A stretch of DNA of 64,000 nucleotides from Rostratula benghalensis (lineage: Eukaryota; Chordata; Aves; Charadriiformes; Rostratulidae). The position numbers were made by a program, and so were the translations under genes. Of the stretch, positions 39,601 through 53,432 are shown piece by piece. The notes below the pieces were generated by a model. It did no database searches. It saw nothing but the letters and a program-made list of their open reading frames with translations, and was not told the origin of the DNA. The DNA is taken from positions 2,070,151 through 2,134,150 of the forward strand of contig VXAI01000087.1 in assembly GCA_013399305.1 (NCBI GenBank), written 5' to 3'. The first letter of the stretch is position 1. The number at the start of each line of letters is the position of its first letter.

Positions 39601-41769
39601 GCTGATAGTTTGCAAAGCACATTTTGGTAAGACATTTTTCTTTATGGAGAATGGTACACATTTCAATTTCTACTTGTGTTTCTAATATCCTCCCTACAAA
39701 TATTTGATATCTGGGTTTAATTATACTGTAAAAGAAAATCCTATATTTCAACACTTTGCAATTTACTTTTAATTTAACAAGCAGATATGTGTAAAATTTC
39801 TTTAGCACAATCATGTAAATTTGTAATACATCAATCTTTTTTATGTCTGTACCATTTGTAACACTTAGAAAGAGGAAACTACTAATTCTTGAAGGTAAAA
39901 ATTAAAATAGCTAGATTTTACGTTTCAAATCAATAATTGTATCAGATGACTGAAGTGAAACACTGAGACCAAAGTGCCTCATGGCATATAGAGCTTTTCC
40001 TTAGGGTTATTATTTATTTTATTCCATGGACAGATCAGAGAGAGGACTCATGCCAGAATGTTTTCATTCTGATGAAGGGAGCAATGAAATGGCATCATAT
40101 ATCGAAAGGTGGGTCTGGTATGTGAGTTTACCCACAACAGAATTCAAGATTTACTGCCATACTGAGGCCAGGGTCAATGCTGGCCAATGGGAACCCTGTG
40201 AGCACAGGATCCACAGGTGGAGAAGCAAAGGAGCACAAGGATAAATAGTATTTAACATGTGGTGCTTATATCTTTCAATTCCTTTGTGAACACCTTAGAA
40301 TTATTGACAACACGGGACTGCTTATGGCATAAGAGAGACCATGGTTCTGCATTGTAAAAGAAACATTAAATCTTCTCCTACTTATGCACTTAGAGTGGGC
40401 ATGAGGCAGAAGACAGATGTGTATGGTTTAGCTGATGTTTAAGATCAGAAGCAAAATTACTTAGCCTTCATACCACCCAAAACACTGAATACAAATGGTC
40501 ATTCCAGGAGCTAAGAGTCAGATACATAAAGTTCCGATACACAGCTGGCCTCATTAACACCTGCTGCAACTACTGAAATGTCTGTTATGGTTTAAAATGG
40601 TCTTGAATCAAGCTGTGGATGTCCATCTTATCCTCAGGCAGAAAAGCTTGCTGACATCAATGAAAATTTTGCCTTCCTACCAACTCGATTGTTTTTTAAT
40701 TCTTCTCTTGATCCATGTTTCTGCTGTCCTCTGACTATGGAAAGCATATAATAGCCTTTTTCCCTTTTCCCCTAAGGGAAGCTAGTATTCCAGATTTAAG
40801 AATTTTAAGGGACTCATTTGTGTAATTAAATGCAAAATACCATATTGTAGCAGTTAGAAGACATTTTCAAAACTCTTCTGCATTGGCCTAATCTGTTTTT
40901 TATTGATGTCAATGGGAGTTCTAGCATCAGCAAGAACAGAAAGAATTCATTCCTAAAATCTTTTCAAAACCTACCCTGTAGCTATTTTTCTATGTAAGAT
41001 GAAAAACACAGCAAAGCAGAATCTTGTTTACACTAAGGTCTCTTTCGATCAGACGAGCAACGTAAAAGACATTTAAACATGTACAAATATAATTTACAAG
41101 TTCTTTAAATCCTTTTTCCTTCTATTTCCTCATGGAGATTGCACAGTAAAAAGGAAGCTTAAGATAAATGAAACTCTGATCCACAGGAACTCCATATTTT
41201 TAGGTCACTGTGATCTGAAATTACTACTCTGTAAAATCCAGTACAGAAGCATCTGAAAATACATGTTTAAATTTAAGTCTATGCTCATCTCCATGAGAAT
41301 CACAGAAACAGGGCAGATTTTTTGCTTTCAGAGCAAGACCAAGGATCATGCCCCTTACCGTGGACTTCTGCCGGTAGCTATTCCTAGGTGAGCAGATAAA
41401 TCCCTATAATCTGGTTTGACCCAGCAGTCAAAGCAGACTGTAGATGCCTAGTCAAGTCCTTGTTTTCTATTATGACAGCTATAGAAAGCAACAAACCTGA
41501 ACTGTACTAAATCACCTAAACTTGGGTAGAGCTTCCTTGCCAGTGTGGGGTATAATTAGAAATTTGAGCCAGTCATTGGCACCAGTAGTGTCTCTGTGAT
41601 ATTTAAGAAGGGATAAAAATTGCTGCACAACAGCTCTGAGTGATGGCTTTTCAGAACAACAAATGCTACTAGTTTTGTACTAATTTCTTATGTGGACCCT
41701 GCCAAGGTCAACGGGCCTAAAAATTTCACACATGTGTGCTACCCTAAAAGCATTTAATTTGGTGTTGGA
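30601..41769. other. Unique non-coding stretch
   Basis: No gene or interspersed repeat was recognised over 11 kb. It holds a short direct repeat near 31060-31090 (two copies of 'gtaagggtacttnt'), a pyrimidine tract at 35474-35503, and T/G-rich tracts at 34457-34492 and 37955-37984. The minus-strand frame at 34428-34847 (139 codons) is the longest here but has no recognisable domain and terminates in low-complexity K/Q/N codons. Confidence 0.5.
35474..35503. repeat. Long T tract with one C, followed by CCTAG
   Basis: About 29 T residues with one interrupting C, directly followed by 'cctag'. It mimics a polypyrimidine/3' splice site, but no open or conserved exon was recognised downstream. Confidence 0.85.
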
Positions 41770-42356
41770 TCTTTCTTTTGACATCCCTATTATTAGGCAG
41801 CGGAGGGAGGAAAACACCATTTTCCAAAAGGAGGGATGTAGCCACGTTAAAATCCCAGCTGGGTGAACCCCTCACAACAGAGGTACCAAAGCCACAGAAG
41901 AAAAAGGGGAAGGAGGTGGGTGTAGCCTGTGGGAAGGACCTGCACTGGAGCAGGGGAACAACGTGAGCAGGAAGGAGCAGAAAAGACTAAGCATTATGAA
42001 TTGACTGCACCTCCATTCCCCAACCCCCTGCACCAGTTGGTCTGGGTAGGAGGCAGAAGAGTCAAGAGTGAAGTTCAACCTGGGGAGAGGGAGGGTAGGG
42101 AAAAAGTTGGGGTTTTTTAAAAATTTTATTTTTATTTCTCACTATCTTAATTTGTTATTAATTGTCAATAAAGTAAATTGATCTTCCCCAAGTCAAGACT
42201 GTTTTGCCCATGATGAGAGACATTGAGCAATTTCCCTACCCCTGTCTCAAGGCACAAGATTTTTCATATTATTTTGTCCTGTCTTGTTGAGGAGGTGGAG
42301 TGAGAGAGCATCTTAGTGGGCACCTGGCAGCCAGTCAGGGTTAACACACCACAACA
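41770..42356 (+). mobile_element. Avian endogenous retroviral LTR, 3' part (plus strand)
   Basis: I recognise this as a second avian LTR family. Blocks in order are 'aaggacctgcactggagcag', 'ggagcagaaaagactaagc', 'cctccattccccaaccccct', 'tggggagagggagggtaggg', 'tttttatttctcactatctt', an AATAAA signal inside 'gtcaataaagtaaattga' (about 42164-42180), 'ccccaagtcaagactgtttt', 'gttgaggaggtggagtgaga', and a terminal 'agggttaacacaccacaaca'. The 3' end at 42356 is fairly clear. The left edge near 41770 is uncertain and the LTR may be 5' truncated. No primer-binding site or internal genes follow, so it is a solo or partial LTR. GC content is visibly higher than in the flanks. Confidence 0.8.
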
Positions 42357-45300
42357 CTGTATTTCTACTGCAAGTAGATGCAGTCTATAAATGAAGCTGT
42401 ATTAATCATGACAAAGTTTCAGTGAATGATCGACCAGGCTCCTTGTGTGGCCCTTTTCAGTCAGGCCAAAGAGCAGATGCATATCCTCAGTTTCTGGATG
42501 TACTGAATCTTGTTATTATCTTTATGAATGCTCAGTGCATCAGGAACACAACAGGGATCCGATTATTTTCCCCGGGAACAATCAAGGGATTAGTGGAATA
42601 TAGACGGAGATTGAATCTGCATGGAAAATTGTCCATGCTGCGTTCTATTAGAAGGTGCTGCTGTGCAAAATTTGCTGCTAATCATGTGGCAAAATTACAA
42701 GAGACTGCAGAAAGAAGAAACTAGTAAACAGAATAATAAAAGTCATTTTAATTATTAAACTTCAGTGTTATAAATTATCTGCCATTTATCACTGCCAGAA
42801 ATAAGTATAAAAAAAGCAAAAAATCCATATGCTTCATGCAGTCTAATTTAATTTTGCATAATAAATTAGTGTAATGCAGAATGTTTAAAAATATGAATAA
42901 GCATCAAATTACTATCCATTTTCAACAGGCAGTATCTAAATTTTAATACAGACAGCTATAACTGTTAACCTATGCTTTATGTTGACTGAAACACAATAAA
43001 ACCTCAAACGGGTATTACAGACACAGTCCCAGTTATCAGCCACTAATGATGCTAAATGATGAATTGCTACATTTTTAATAGAACAATCAGAATCCAGTGT
43101 TTTCATTATCTTTCTTAGAATATTTTGTATGCCCACTATTGTTCTTCCAATTAGTAACAAAGGAGCACTGTTTGAAAAGATATAGGAAATGGTGAGTCAT
43201 ATGTGACAGGTAATTCACTCTGTGCTGCCTGGGAAGAACTGTTTTCTTGATGTTAGTTAGGGTTGTTTCCCGTCATTTTTCCAAGGCGGTGAAATGACAG
43301 TGTCACTTTAGCATAGAAACCTCTTCACTAAATAAATGCAGACTATGGAAGCACAATGAAACATTTGCTTATAAAGCTTCTACAGCCGTATTGATCTAGA
43401 TATGCAACTTAATCTCTCTCTATTACTATTAGTGAATCCTCTCCTGAGTTAAACCTCATTATTTACATTTCTCCAAAGTGGTAAAACTCATGTCAATAAA
43501 CATCTGTTTAATTACTTCCTTCATTATTCTTCATAAAGAAACAACAGGGAATACACTAGTATATCATAGAGCAAACTATTTTATAACTATAATTTTTCCT
43601 GCTCACAACTAAGCAGGGTTACAAAGACTATTCACAGATTGAAAGTAGAAAAATGAAACAGTTCAGTTCTTCACAAAGGGTAGATTATATTGAATAATCC
43701 AGAGAGTAATTGTGGGAGTCTATTCATAAGATATATCATCTTGAGGCAGTATTTCACCCCAAAATAGCTCATATGAAACCACTAGGAGATGCTGAGTGAT
43801 ACTCAGAACACATACAGTCCAAATTATTACTGTCTATTTTTTTTTTCTTTTTCTTAGAGTGGCTTTCATGCTAGAGAGGAATATATCCTTTTTAGCTTTT
43901 TGGTAACCAGAGGTCTGGGGTTCCTGATCTTCCTGAGAAAAGACATGAGAGTCCATTGCAGTACTGTCACTAAGCTCTTGTCCAATATTCAGAACATAGC
44001 CTGGCATATAATTCCCAGGGTACAGAGCACTGATCGAATATTTTGTTAACTGAAGACTCCAGTTCCTTGGAACACAGAAGGAATAAAACAAAAGAGACAA
44101 GTTGTAGCTTCTCAGTTTCCAAGACTGTCTTTTGCACTAGTTTCGGCAGATTACGACTGCAACAGATCCCATTTGTATTTAATTCTTGGCTTCCCTACTG
44201 TCTTTGGTGTGCACTCAGCTCTGAACTCCATTGCTTAAAAGATTTCATGTAAAGTTATCTTATTTTACCTAAATCAGATCTGATTAAATAAGGTTTCTCA
44301 AGGTATTAGTTGAGAGACACCTGTGAAAAATTTCGAAAGGGTCTTAACGGACTGAATAACTGGGCAATAAAATGAGAGATGGAATGCAGTGTAAATAAAT
44401 GTAAAGTTATAAATGCAGAGAGAAACACCCCTATTTTCATATATATAGCTCAGTCCTTGGCATCATTCAAAAAATCCAATCAATGTTATGAATTGTTAGG
44501 AAAGGAATAGAAAAGAACAGAGAAACTATTACCATGCAGCCATATAAATTCATGATCAACAAAGATGATCAAAGGTCCTTAAAAAGAGCTTACCTATGAC
44601 AGTTGATTAAATAGGCTGGACCTTTTCATCTTGGAAAGGAAGTTACTAGAAATTCTACAGAAATCATCAGTGCAATAAGGAGGATGATAGGGAATGGCTG
44701 CTTGCTGCCTCTTCCTCTGAAAGAACAAGTGATCATCAAATTAATCCAGTGAAAACCAACTCCAAAGCCAAGAAGTGGGGTTCATGGCCACAGGAAGATC
44801 TGTAAACTGCTTGGAATATTTAGAAGATCTGTTATCTCCATTTTACTAAATAGATGAAACATAACATACATAGAAAATGCCATAAATGGAAAATTGTCAG
44901 TAGATGGGAGAATATTACCATAATAGATGTCTTATCCTTATCCTTCTCTAGATTATCTGGACTAGAGGCCTTGTGGATTTTTCTGTAATGCATGATTGCT
45001 ATGATAGTTCTTTTTAGAATTCTTTGAAAATTTGCTCTAATCTTCAGAGGTGTCAATACTAATAACTGGACTTTGTAACTTCGTTCTGCCTGAAGAGACC
45101 AGTATGGTATTGGTACACTCCTTCAAAACAGAGGTTGATATTCCCGTGGTGGCCATGTCTCTGTCCTCTATGACATTTCCAGAGTCACTGGTTCTTTATC
45201 CTCTGTCTTTGTATTTCTTCAACTATTTTTTTTTATTTTTTTCTTTTTTAAATGAAGGAGCCTGAAAAACATATTTTATTTTCCTGAATTCTTCTTTATC

Positions 45301-48300
45301 TTCCTATTATTTTTCTCTATGAGAGTCAAACACATAGTACTTCCCTTACAATTTCATTTGGAATAACTTGAACTGGATTTATGTACACTTTGAACTGTAC
45401 TCTACTTACTCCCTCAACACTGCTGGGCAGACGTAATATAGCAGTGTATGCTGCGGGGAGGCAAATGGCTTAGGCTGTGAATAGAACAAATTATATTAAC
45501 CCAGGGGCACAGCAAAGAACATTGTTTTAATTACTACAGAAAAGAATGGATAGGAAAGATTTACAGTAGTCCAAACGGTACAGCTGAGAACACAAGGTGG
45601 TGCTATTTACGCTTAACATAACAGAGGTCTAAAGCTGGGTCCTGTCTGCTAGCATTTGCCATTTCTCCCCTAAGTTTTCTGTGGCTTTGGACTAAGTGGG
45701 AAGCAAAACTGAGCCTTGTCCTCCTTTGCTCTGCATGTGCAGTTTCCACTGAGGAGGGGACATTTCCTTGGCAACATTTATCTGAGTTCGGCCTGACTGG
45801 AAGGGCATGTTAATTTGTCCTTGTCATCTCTTGAAGGCAGGACAGCAGTGTTAGATGTTTTGCTGCACCAAGTACCACAGGGAAATTCAATATTATAAGA
45901 AATGACACACTTGGCTGTTTCTGGATAGGAGGAGGTTAGGAGCCAAAGTAGCGAACACTTACTCTCTACTATTCCCCAGATTAAAGAATTGCCTTAGAAG
46001 GATTTAGGATACCAGGTGGCATGGTAGACAGCTGATACTTTGCTTTTTCACCAGCTTGCTCTGTGAAGTCAGGTTGTGCTTTCAGTTGTAATTAAGCAAG
46101 GTCATTATCAAGCGTGAAATAATAGCTTCTATTCAGTGAGGTGAATCACTTTGAATTTCTCCATGGATGGTAGATCTCCCACTGCATTTTTGTTGAAAAA
46201 CTGAGGCAATAGTTGTCCAAAGAAAAAGTAGAACTTTATCATAAGTATTTCTTGGAGGAGAATGGGATATTGGTAAAAATCGATTACTACACTGAAATTA
46301 AGTGTGATCAAATCCCTGCATTCATTAACTGTTTATTCTCCTAGTGTATTGCATTGTATTAAGGCATTACCAGAGTAAGCTTTTAACTCTTATCAGTGAT
46401 TCACAAAAACATGAAAGACTGTTTGATTCCTTCCAGAAAGAACTCAAGAAGAAAATTTAATTCCTGTAAACATTTTCCAAATTAAAAAAATAATTTCTTC
46501 TAATTTAGTCTGACTTGAGTCAAAGCAAAGTAAAACAAATCAACAGCAGCAAGAAAATAGAAACAAAATAGCAAGTAAAATGAGAGGAGTGTTTCTTCTT
46601 TATAAACCACCTTCAGTACCTAAATATCTAACTATTTTTCACCTTGTTCTATATCGTATGGCAGATGACCATTCTAGCAGATAAAAGGTTCTAAAACCCA
46701 AAGGATTTCATAATGTTATGTTATAGATCCTTTTCATTTACTGAACAATTCACAGTTTGTATAAAGACATTAATAAATATGTCAATAATTGATTAAGCAA
46801 CATTTACAGCAATATTTGTAACTTTCTAAATGGGACCTTGAGATTTTGATTGTATTTTTTCCTTGTATTTTCAGATGACCTTTACTTGTTTGTCTTTTCT
46901 TCTTTATGTACATTTTCCTAGGAATATATTGGGAATTTTCATTTATAAGATAAAGAGAGAAACATAATAATTTTACTGTTTATATTTAAAACCAGTAGTC
47001 TAAACATATGACTTTGAGATCAAATAAATTATTTTATTCTGATTATAAAAAGGGTAGAAAAAGTAGCTGCCAAAAGAGGAAGGGGGGGAAAAAGGGAAAT
47101 CTGAAACAATTGCTGAAAATAATAGTCATTTTGATTATGATTGAAATAAAAATCAGGTGTACTGTACTTCTTTCTGATGTAAATGTTTTCCTTTTTGAAT
47201 TTGCCTTATGAGTAGAGAAGAAGAAACAGTGTATGATTACCCCTTTGTCAGGGGTAATTGTAGCAGGATAGTAAACTCTGTCTGAGAAGCAAGAGTATTC
47301 CTGAAGGAAAAATAAAACACAGATGATAAGTTAGTCAGAGAATTTTTTGGCACTTGGAAGAGGACAGAAAAGACATCTATATAGGATTCCAGAGGCCTTT
47401 CAGCTTCCGCTAGTGTCTTTGAAAGCTCTGTTCTTTCAAATGTCACTTATATGGTCTTTCTCTGGGAAATCCTTAAGTTCAGCAACAGTCTCGGCATTCT
47501 GCTTGTCTTTATTAGCTTCAATATATGCAGTCAGCTTTTCTTCTGCTGCTTTGCTGAAATAGTTGTTTTTCTAAATTATTTTGTCAACCAGTCTCTATGC
47601 GCTCAGCTGATTGTTTCTCGACATTTGCTTCAGAAGACATTTCTGTTGCAGCTACCAATACTTTTTCCTCCTCATCCCCCCTTTCTTTGCCTTCTTTTTA
47701 AAAAGTAACAAACAAGCAACATTTTTATTCGGAAAAGTGCTGGAAGTTTAGGATTTCCTCTCAGAATTGATTGTCTACTGCAAATAATTTCCCAGAAGAT
47801 AAATTCCTGATTTTGATTCCTGACAACACAGGGAATCTGAAATGATTACAGGAAATTCTTGAAAATAGCCCCATTTAGCTTAGCGTACATGTAGAAAATT
47901 TGCCTCCTCTTCAAAGAAGAAAAAAACCCACCACACTGAACTTTTGAGATAATTTCTTGAAGGGGGTGTCTTGACAGTGTTGCTGCAAAAAATTCATGCT
48001 TCCCATTTATTTTAAACATACCGATTATGTGAACTGAAGGCTACTTCTCTGCTGTTCTGCTTGATGGAGTTAAACTAAACATGTGAATTCAGACTTTTAA
48101 TTAAACTTTGAACAATGAATGTTTCTGGAGTATAACAGAATAATCAATATCCAAACTATTTTCAACAAGAAAAAAGTCATATTCATTGTAATTTTTGTCT
48201 CATTTGAATAGCCTGATATTCTAATTAGTCATTCCTTTCTCAGGAAATTAAATTTCAGTGTAAGAAAGTCATACAGTTAACAACTGTTTTGGGTATCTTT

Positions 48301-51300
48301 CTTTAACATATCTCAAGTAGCAATTCAAGAACAATCTAAATCTTTAATCTAGGTGCTTGTCTCTTCAAGTGTGTGATTATGTTGGTTTGCAAAGGCTAAC
48401 TACTTGTGGAATATGTTGAAGGAATTTAATTATATTTAAACAAGTTGTTTCCAATCTTCAGGTATTATGAAATAAAGGGGGAATAATTATCAATCTCAAT
48501 GGAGTTATAACTAAAACTGGTAGGGGACTAAGGCAAGGCCTATCAAACAACAACAGCAATTTGATTTAATCCCAAATTTTTCATAATGCCCTGTATTTCA
48601 CATTGCAAGATACACAACCTTATCTCACTCATAGAAAAATTTTATATTTGTTTCTTTTTTGTTCATTTTGTTCACCTGAAGGTAACCTAAGACCGAAATG
48701 CCATTGTTTCACTGTACCCAGAGAGCCTAAGGCCAACAATGTTGCAATGACCCCTTGGTTTACAAATTTGTCTCACCCACTGTGCGTGTTTGGAAATCCC
48801 TACAAGAAGTAAATGGGAAGATTTGTTTCCCCTACAGGGTATTTGTATCATCCATATATCCATCATTCATGCAGAGAAACAAAGGATTGTATAACACTTT
48901 CTAGATGTTATATACATCTTATGTAATGGGAATTCTCACATCTGAAAGATGAGACAGGGTGTCCTCTGTGCTGTGCCTGACCAACTACTTCTGTCACTTT
49001 TCTGTGACTAGGCTATGGTCTAATAACTCTGGAAGTTTAGTTATTTGGAGGGAACTATCCTGAAAGATGAAATCATATTTTTACTCCGCATAGCGGAACA
49101 CATCTTGTAGAATTTGTACATAGGAGACTAAGGCTGTTATGTAAACTGTGAATTATTTTTTTCCTTCCAACTTACTTTCTTCTTGTTTATATAAGTCCTG
49201 TCCTGCTGCAAGCCAACCCAAAGTAGCGCTCTATAAATTTTGATTATTTTTTTCTTCCCCCTATAAAATAAGTGGGAAATTCTTATATGTTTTCCCAAAT
49301 GCCAAAGAACAATGCAAATTGCAATCCAGTGAGCAAGATCTAATTCTTGTGTAAGCCCTCCCATTCAGCACCTTAAGACACTTCTTCCTTAATGACTACA
49401 GGTTCAGATTTATTTCCCTGACTCCAAGAGGATGCAAGACACCCTTGCAGGATGCAGAGAGGAACCAAGTATCCTAGGAAATGAACATCCTAATTGTGAT
49501 CAGGAGGCAGGAGAGTCCAAGTGGCCATGGGACGTGCTACTCTGACAAAACTTATCACATTTAACTGTTAAAAAAAATCCAGTCCCTTACATGAGCTCAA
49601 TCAATACAAGCCTACAAACTAGAATACTTACACATTTTTACATGGTTCAAGATGCTGTACTCAGGTAAATGCACAGAAGGATTATAATCCTTGACATAAA
49701 ATTTGACTCTTTGCAGTAAAGGCAAGATAATATGGACAATGGTGGAATCATCTCCTTGTCCATAATTCCAAAATGTGTGAGACAGTATATCACTTTGTTT
49801 TGCTTAGGGCACTAGTGAGGAGAGAGGTCATCTCTACTTCCCATCTTCTACAATTTCAAACACTTTAACCGTTTGAACCTTTGTCGTATTTTAGCTGCTC
49901 TTGGACATATTTTTTAAACTCTTTTCATAAATTAGGAAACAATATCTATTTTTCTGCCTTGAATGCAGCATTCTATTTAGCTGATGTTAAATGATTTGCT
50001 TTGAATGCTGGAGCTGTCATTATTAAGCTGAAGCAAGAGGTTATACTTATTTGTGAAAAAAAACCAAAACCAAAAAACAAAAAACCCAAACAAAAACCTA
50101 CCAAAATTTTACTACTCAGGCTGTTCCTAGAAGACAAAACATCTCACAAATCATCCAACTGCACTATCTATGCACTAGGAAATAGCAGGAAGGATAGCCC
50201 TTGATCTGGAGCCATACCACATTGCAGAGATTGTGGGCTTGCTGAGCTTTTAGGATACATTATTCCTTGAGAAAAAGACTTTCATGCAATTGCTATGGTT
50301 TTTATTTATGATAACTTATTGATCAAAGCAAGGAATGCCTTCAGAGAAACAAATAGTCTTGCAAGGAGCTATATCAACTGCATATCTTCCACTCACAGCA
50401 CACAGACCTTTCTTTGATTCTGGGATGAGGAGGGGAACATACATATTCAAAACATTGCTTCTGGGCCATTGCTATCATCATCACTACCACCACAACCACT
50501 AAGCAGGGACTCCAGCAGCAAAAGAAAATTCTGGTCCAAGTTGCATATTTTCCTCAAATTCCCACAGCTGAGAGCATTTAAAACTGGATCAAAAAGTGAG
50601 GGATATTGAGTTTGTTCACATCTGCTGCTTCTTCCATCTCTGTTACTTGATCATCCTCTTTTCTGATGGTGACTGGCAGTCACCAGATACGTGTGCTGTG
50701 TTAACATCCAGTTTGGTTAGAATGAAACATGAATAACCCCTGCACGTGGAAGCAATGACAGTAGAAACCCCTTTGTAACACAGAACACAATACTCGCTGA
50801 ACTACACCGTCTTAGAAAACAGGTAGAAGATTTTCTGGTGAATCATCAGATCAGAGAACATTTATCATTATACTGGGAAGCATTTACCTTTTCTGGGTCC
50901 TCTGTGGAATGGATTTACTCATCATTTTCATATGTTAGTGCATTAAGTCAGAGTTTCAGTATTCTGCCCAGTGAGGTGCCTCACAACTTAAATCAAACTA
51001 CCCATTTAACCACATTATGGTGTTTAAAAAAAACACCCAAAACAAAACCAAAACCCAAGAAGCAAGAAGGAAAAAGCTCTAAAAATCAAAGAAAGTGTAG
51101 TGCCGACCATGAAAAAGACTGTTGAAATTAAATCTCTACCTGGTATCTAAACAGACCTTATCAATCCACTTTGTAAATAATATCTGATTATCAAATTCCA
51201 TATGAAGAAGAAAAGAGTGCTATCTCTCTAAATCTGTTTGTGACCAAAAGGACTAGGAAATTTACCAAAATTTCTGCTTTATAGGCAGTATTAGGCTTTT

Positions 51301-51402
51301 CTTTCCCCCCCACTTCCCTTAGTTTTTTTGGAATACATAATATTAGAAACGTAAGCTTAGGCAAACTCTAAGATTCTGGCAAAAACCTTGCGTATGAATA
51401 TT
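42357..51402. other. Unique non-coding stretch
   Basis: No gene or interspersed repeat was recognised over 9 kb. There is an 8-bp hairpin at 47236-47258 (ATTACCCC / GGGGTAAT with a 7-nt loop), and A/CC low-complexity tracts at 50057-50100 and 51027-51060. Open frames are short and overlap on both strands. Confidence 0.5.
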
Positions 51403-51470
51403 AACACTTTCTCAGCCTTTAGGCTAAGACATGCTAAGTGGTAAATGGGCTATTACTTTAATTAACTTGA
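51403..51470 (+). pseudogene. U2 snRNA-like fragment (5' part)
   Basis: The segment 'ctttctcagcctttaggct' followed by 'aaga' matches the start of vertebrate U2 snRNA, cttctcggccttttggctaaga in pieces, with one insertion and two substitutions. The stem I palindrome (agcc-ttta-ggct) is preserved. The following ~40 nt align more loosely: 'taagtggta' against U2 'caagtgtagta', then 'ttactttaattaacttga' against 'ttatcagtttaatatctga'. The branch-site pairing segment is altered. The Sm site and 3' stem-loops of U2 (full length about 190 nt) are not recognisable, so it would be a truncated, non-functional retroposed copy. A chance match over the shorter first block cannot be excluded. Confidence 0.4.
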
Positions 51471-51556
51471 CTTGCTGTAATTATCTCAGGCTGCTATTCA
51501 AGAAAGAGTATGGCCCAATAAGACACATATGACTCACATGTAAATAGAACCCCCTG

Positions 51557-51584
51557 CCATAAGAGGGGGGAACCCCTCTTATGG
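51557..51584. repeat. Perfect 12-bp inverted repeat (hairpin)
   Basis: Arm 'ccataagagggg' at 51557-51568 and its exact reverse complement at 51573-51584 are separated by the 4-nt loop GGAA. Additional C and G runs just outside (51551-51554 and 51583-51586) could extend pairing with a bulge. It is followed by 'tttgcatataaatcgc' (51595-51610), which contains an octamer-like ATTTGCAT and a TATAAAT motif. No transposon or RNA gene could be identified. Confidence 0.9.
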
Positions 51585-53394
51585 GGAGCCTGTATTTGCA
51601 TATAAATCGCTATTGCTCTGCAGGGAACTACTTCTTTTGGTAGTAACTTTCTATCTCAGAGTAGGTTTCATGGCTTACCTACACAAACAAGCTCTCTGAC
51701 AGATGCGCATGTGGTATTTTTAAACACAGATGTGCTCCTGATGTGCTCTCAGTACTATAAATATCTACTTACTTTAATAGCAAGCAAGGCTTCTTCCTTT
51801 TTAAACCTTGTTAGCACTCTACACCTGACACATTTCAAGAATGATAGTTCTGACTCACAAATCATGAGTGGAATTGCCAAGTCCCACTTTCTAAGAAAGC
51901 ACCTTAATATGGTTTCAAAGGTATTTCGAAAGTGTTATATAAAGATACTGGAGCTCAGAAGGTGACCAGCAGAAACTGTATTGCTCGTGATGATGCTGAG
52001 GAAAGAGTCAACTCAGCTTGCCTTCAGATTTCAGGATGAATTGTATTAATTTAATTTAGAAAAAAAAAAGAAAAAATATTAAATATATTCCTACTTGTGA
52101 CCTCAGCTCATCCAAATATAGTCCATAACAAAAATATGAAACCACATACAGTCATTTTTCAAGGTACATTTACCAGGATGACAAACTTCAAGTTAGCAAT
52201 GAAGTAAATACTTTAAACTGCTAACAATAGTATTAACTTAGCATAGGCTCTTGTGTGCTTGCAAGACCAGGAAAGATTTAACAAAATTGACAAAGAAAGT
52301 TCATTAAATTAATAAAACACTTTATCCTAGACTGTGATCCACTTCTTCTCCTCCTTACTTCTTTCCCTGAATTAGACAATTGAATCTCCGGGGTAGCCAC
52401 TAGCAGCCTTCAAGCTGATTGCTATTATTTTTCATTCAGCAGATTCTGATTATGACCATAACATCACTTTTCTCATGATTACTCATGCAGATTAAATTTG
52501 GTGCTCTGGGCACAGTTTGATGGTGTCTGGAAAAGGTACTAGGTTTATCTAACTGAATTCTAATGAGAAAACTGTCCCATGCAGTTGATCTAAAATGCAC
52601 ATGAGCAATTTTGGTATCAGGCAGGATAGCTGACCAGTGATAGACTTTGGTAAAAATAAAACTTCCACCGCCTTAGACTGTAGCAAATTATTAAGTCAGG
52701 ATGTTATGCTATCTTCCTGCTTTAAGAAGAGGTGAGATTGATGTGCTGAAAGGCACCAGGACAGAGTATGAACTGGAGAAGGAAGAGGCTGTATTGGGAC
52801 AGCCAAAGGCTGATCTGAGTCAGAAGCTTCTTGACCAGCTGGGTTTTGATAAGTCCTGGCTGTAAAGGAACAGTAGGTTCACTTTCTCCTGCAAAAATGC
52901 AATAATGAGGATGACAGTGCAGCTACATCTTGTGATGGAGTGTATTCCACCCAAAAGAGGTGGCTGCTACAACTGCAAGTGTGAAAATCTGACCCTGCCT
53001 TTAAAGACCACATAAACCAAGGAGATAGAGACATACAGCTTGATGTTATGTGAACTAAAGGTTCCAAACTGAATCACAGATTAAAAGAGGCTCAAATCAT
53101 CATGTTTGTACACTTTCAAATTGAGGAGGAAATTAAATAATAATGCCCTATTATACTCCACGTGTTTTACTTAGTATGACAAGAAAAACTTAGCAAAAAT
53201 CGATTTTTTTTAAATTCAGTTTTTCTTGTAAAGTTTTCACAGGCAGGTTAATACAAATCAGAGCTAGAAAGTAAGATTTTCTGTTCTTCACCCTTAAAAA
53301 AAATCCTAGTTTGAATATTTTATACAGTGCCAGCAGTGTCATCAAAAATCTTAAACATGTGTGCCTGTTGATTTTCACACACTTATGTACTGCA

Positions 53395-53432
53395 GTGTGT
53401 CTGTGTGTATATATATCTGTGTGTATACATAC
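53395..53432. repeat. (TG)n/(TA)n compound microsatellite
   Basis: Interrupted TG repeats with an inner TATATATAT block. Confidence 0.85.

Noticed and set aside
42422..42724. Plus-strand 100-codon frame just after the LTR, considered as gag remnant
   Set aside because: No primer-binding site precedes it and no gag motif (major homology region or zinc knuckle) is visible.
47236..47258. 8-bp hairpin ATTACCCC/GGGGTAAT as terminator or small RNA
   Set aside because: Short palindromes of this size are expected by chance in 64 kb, and bacterial-type terminators do not apply in a bird genome.
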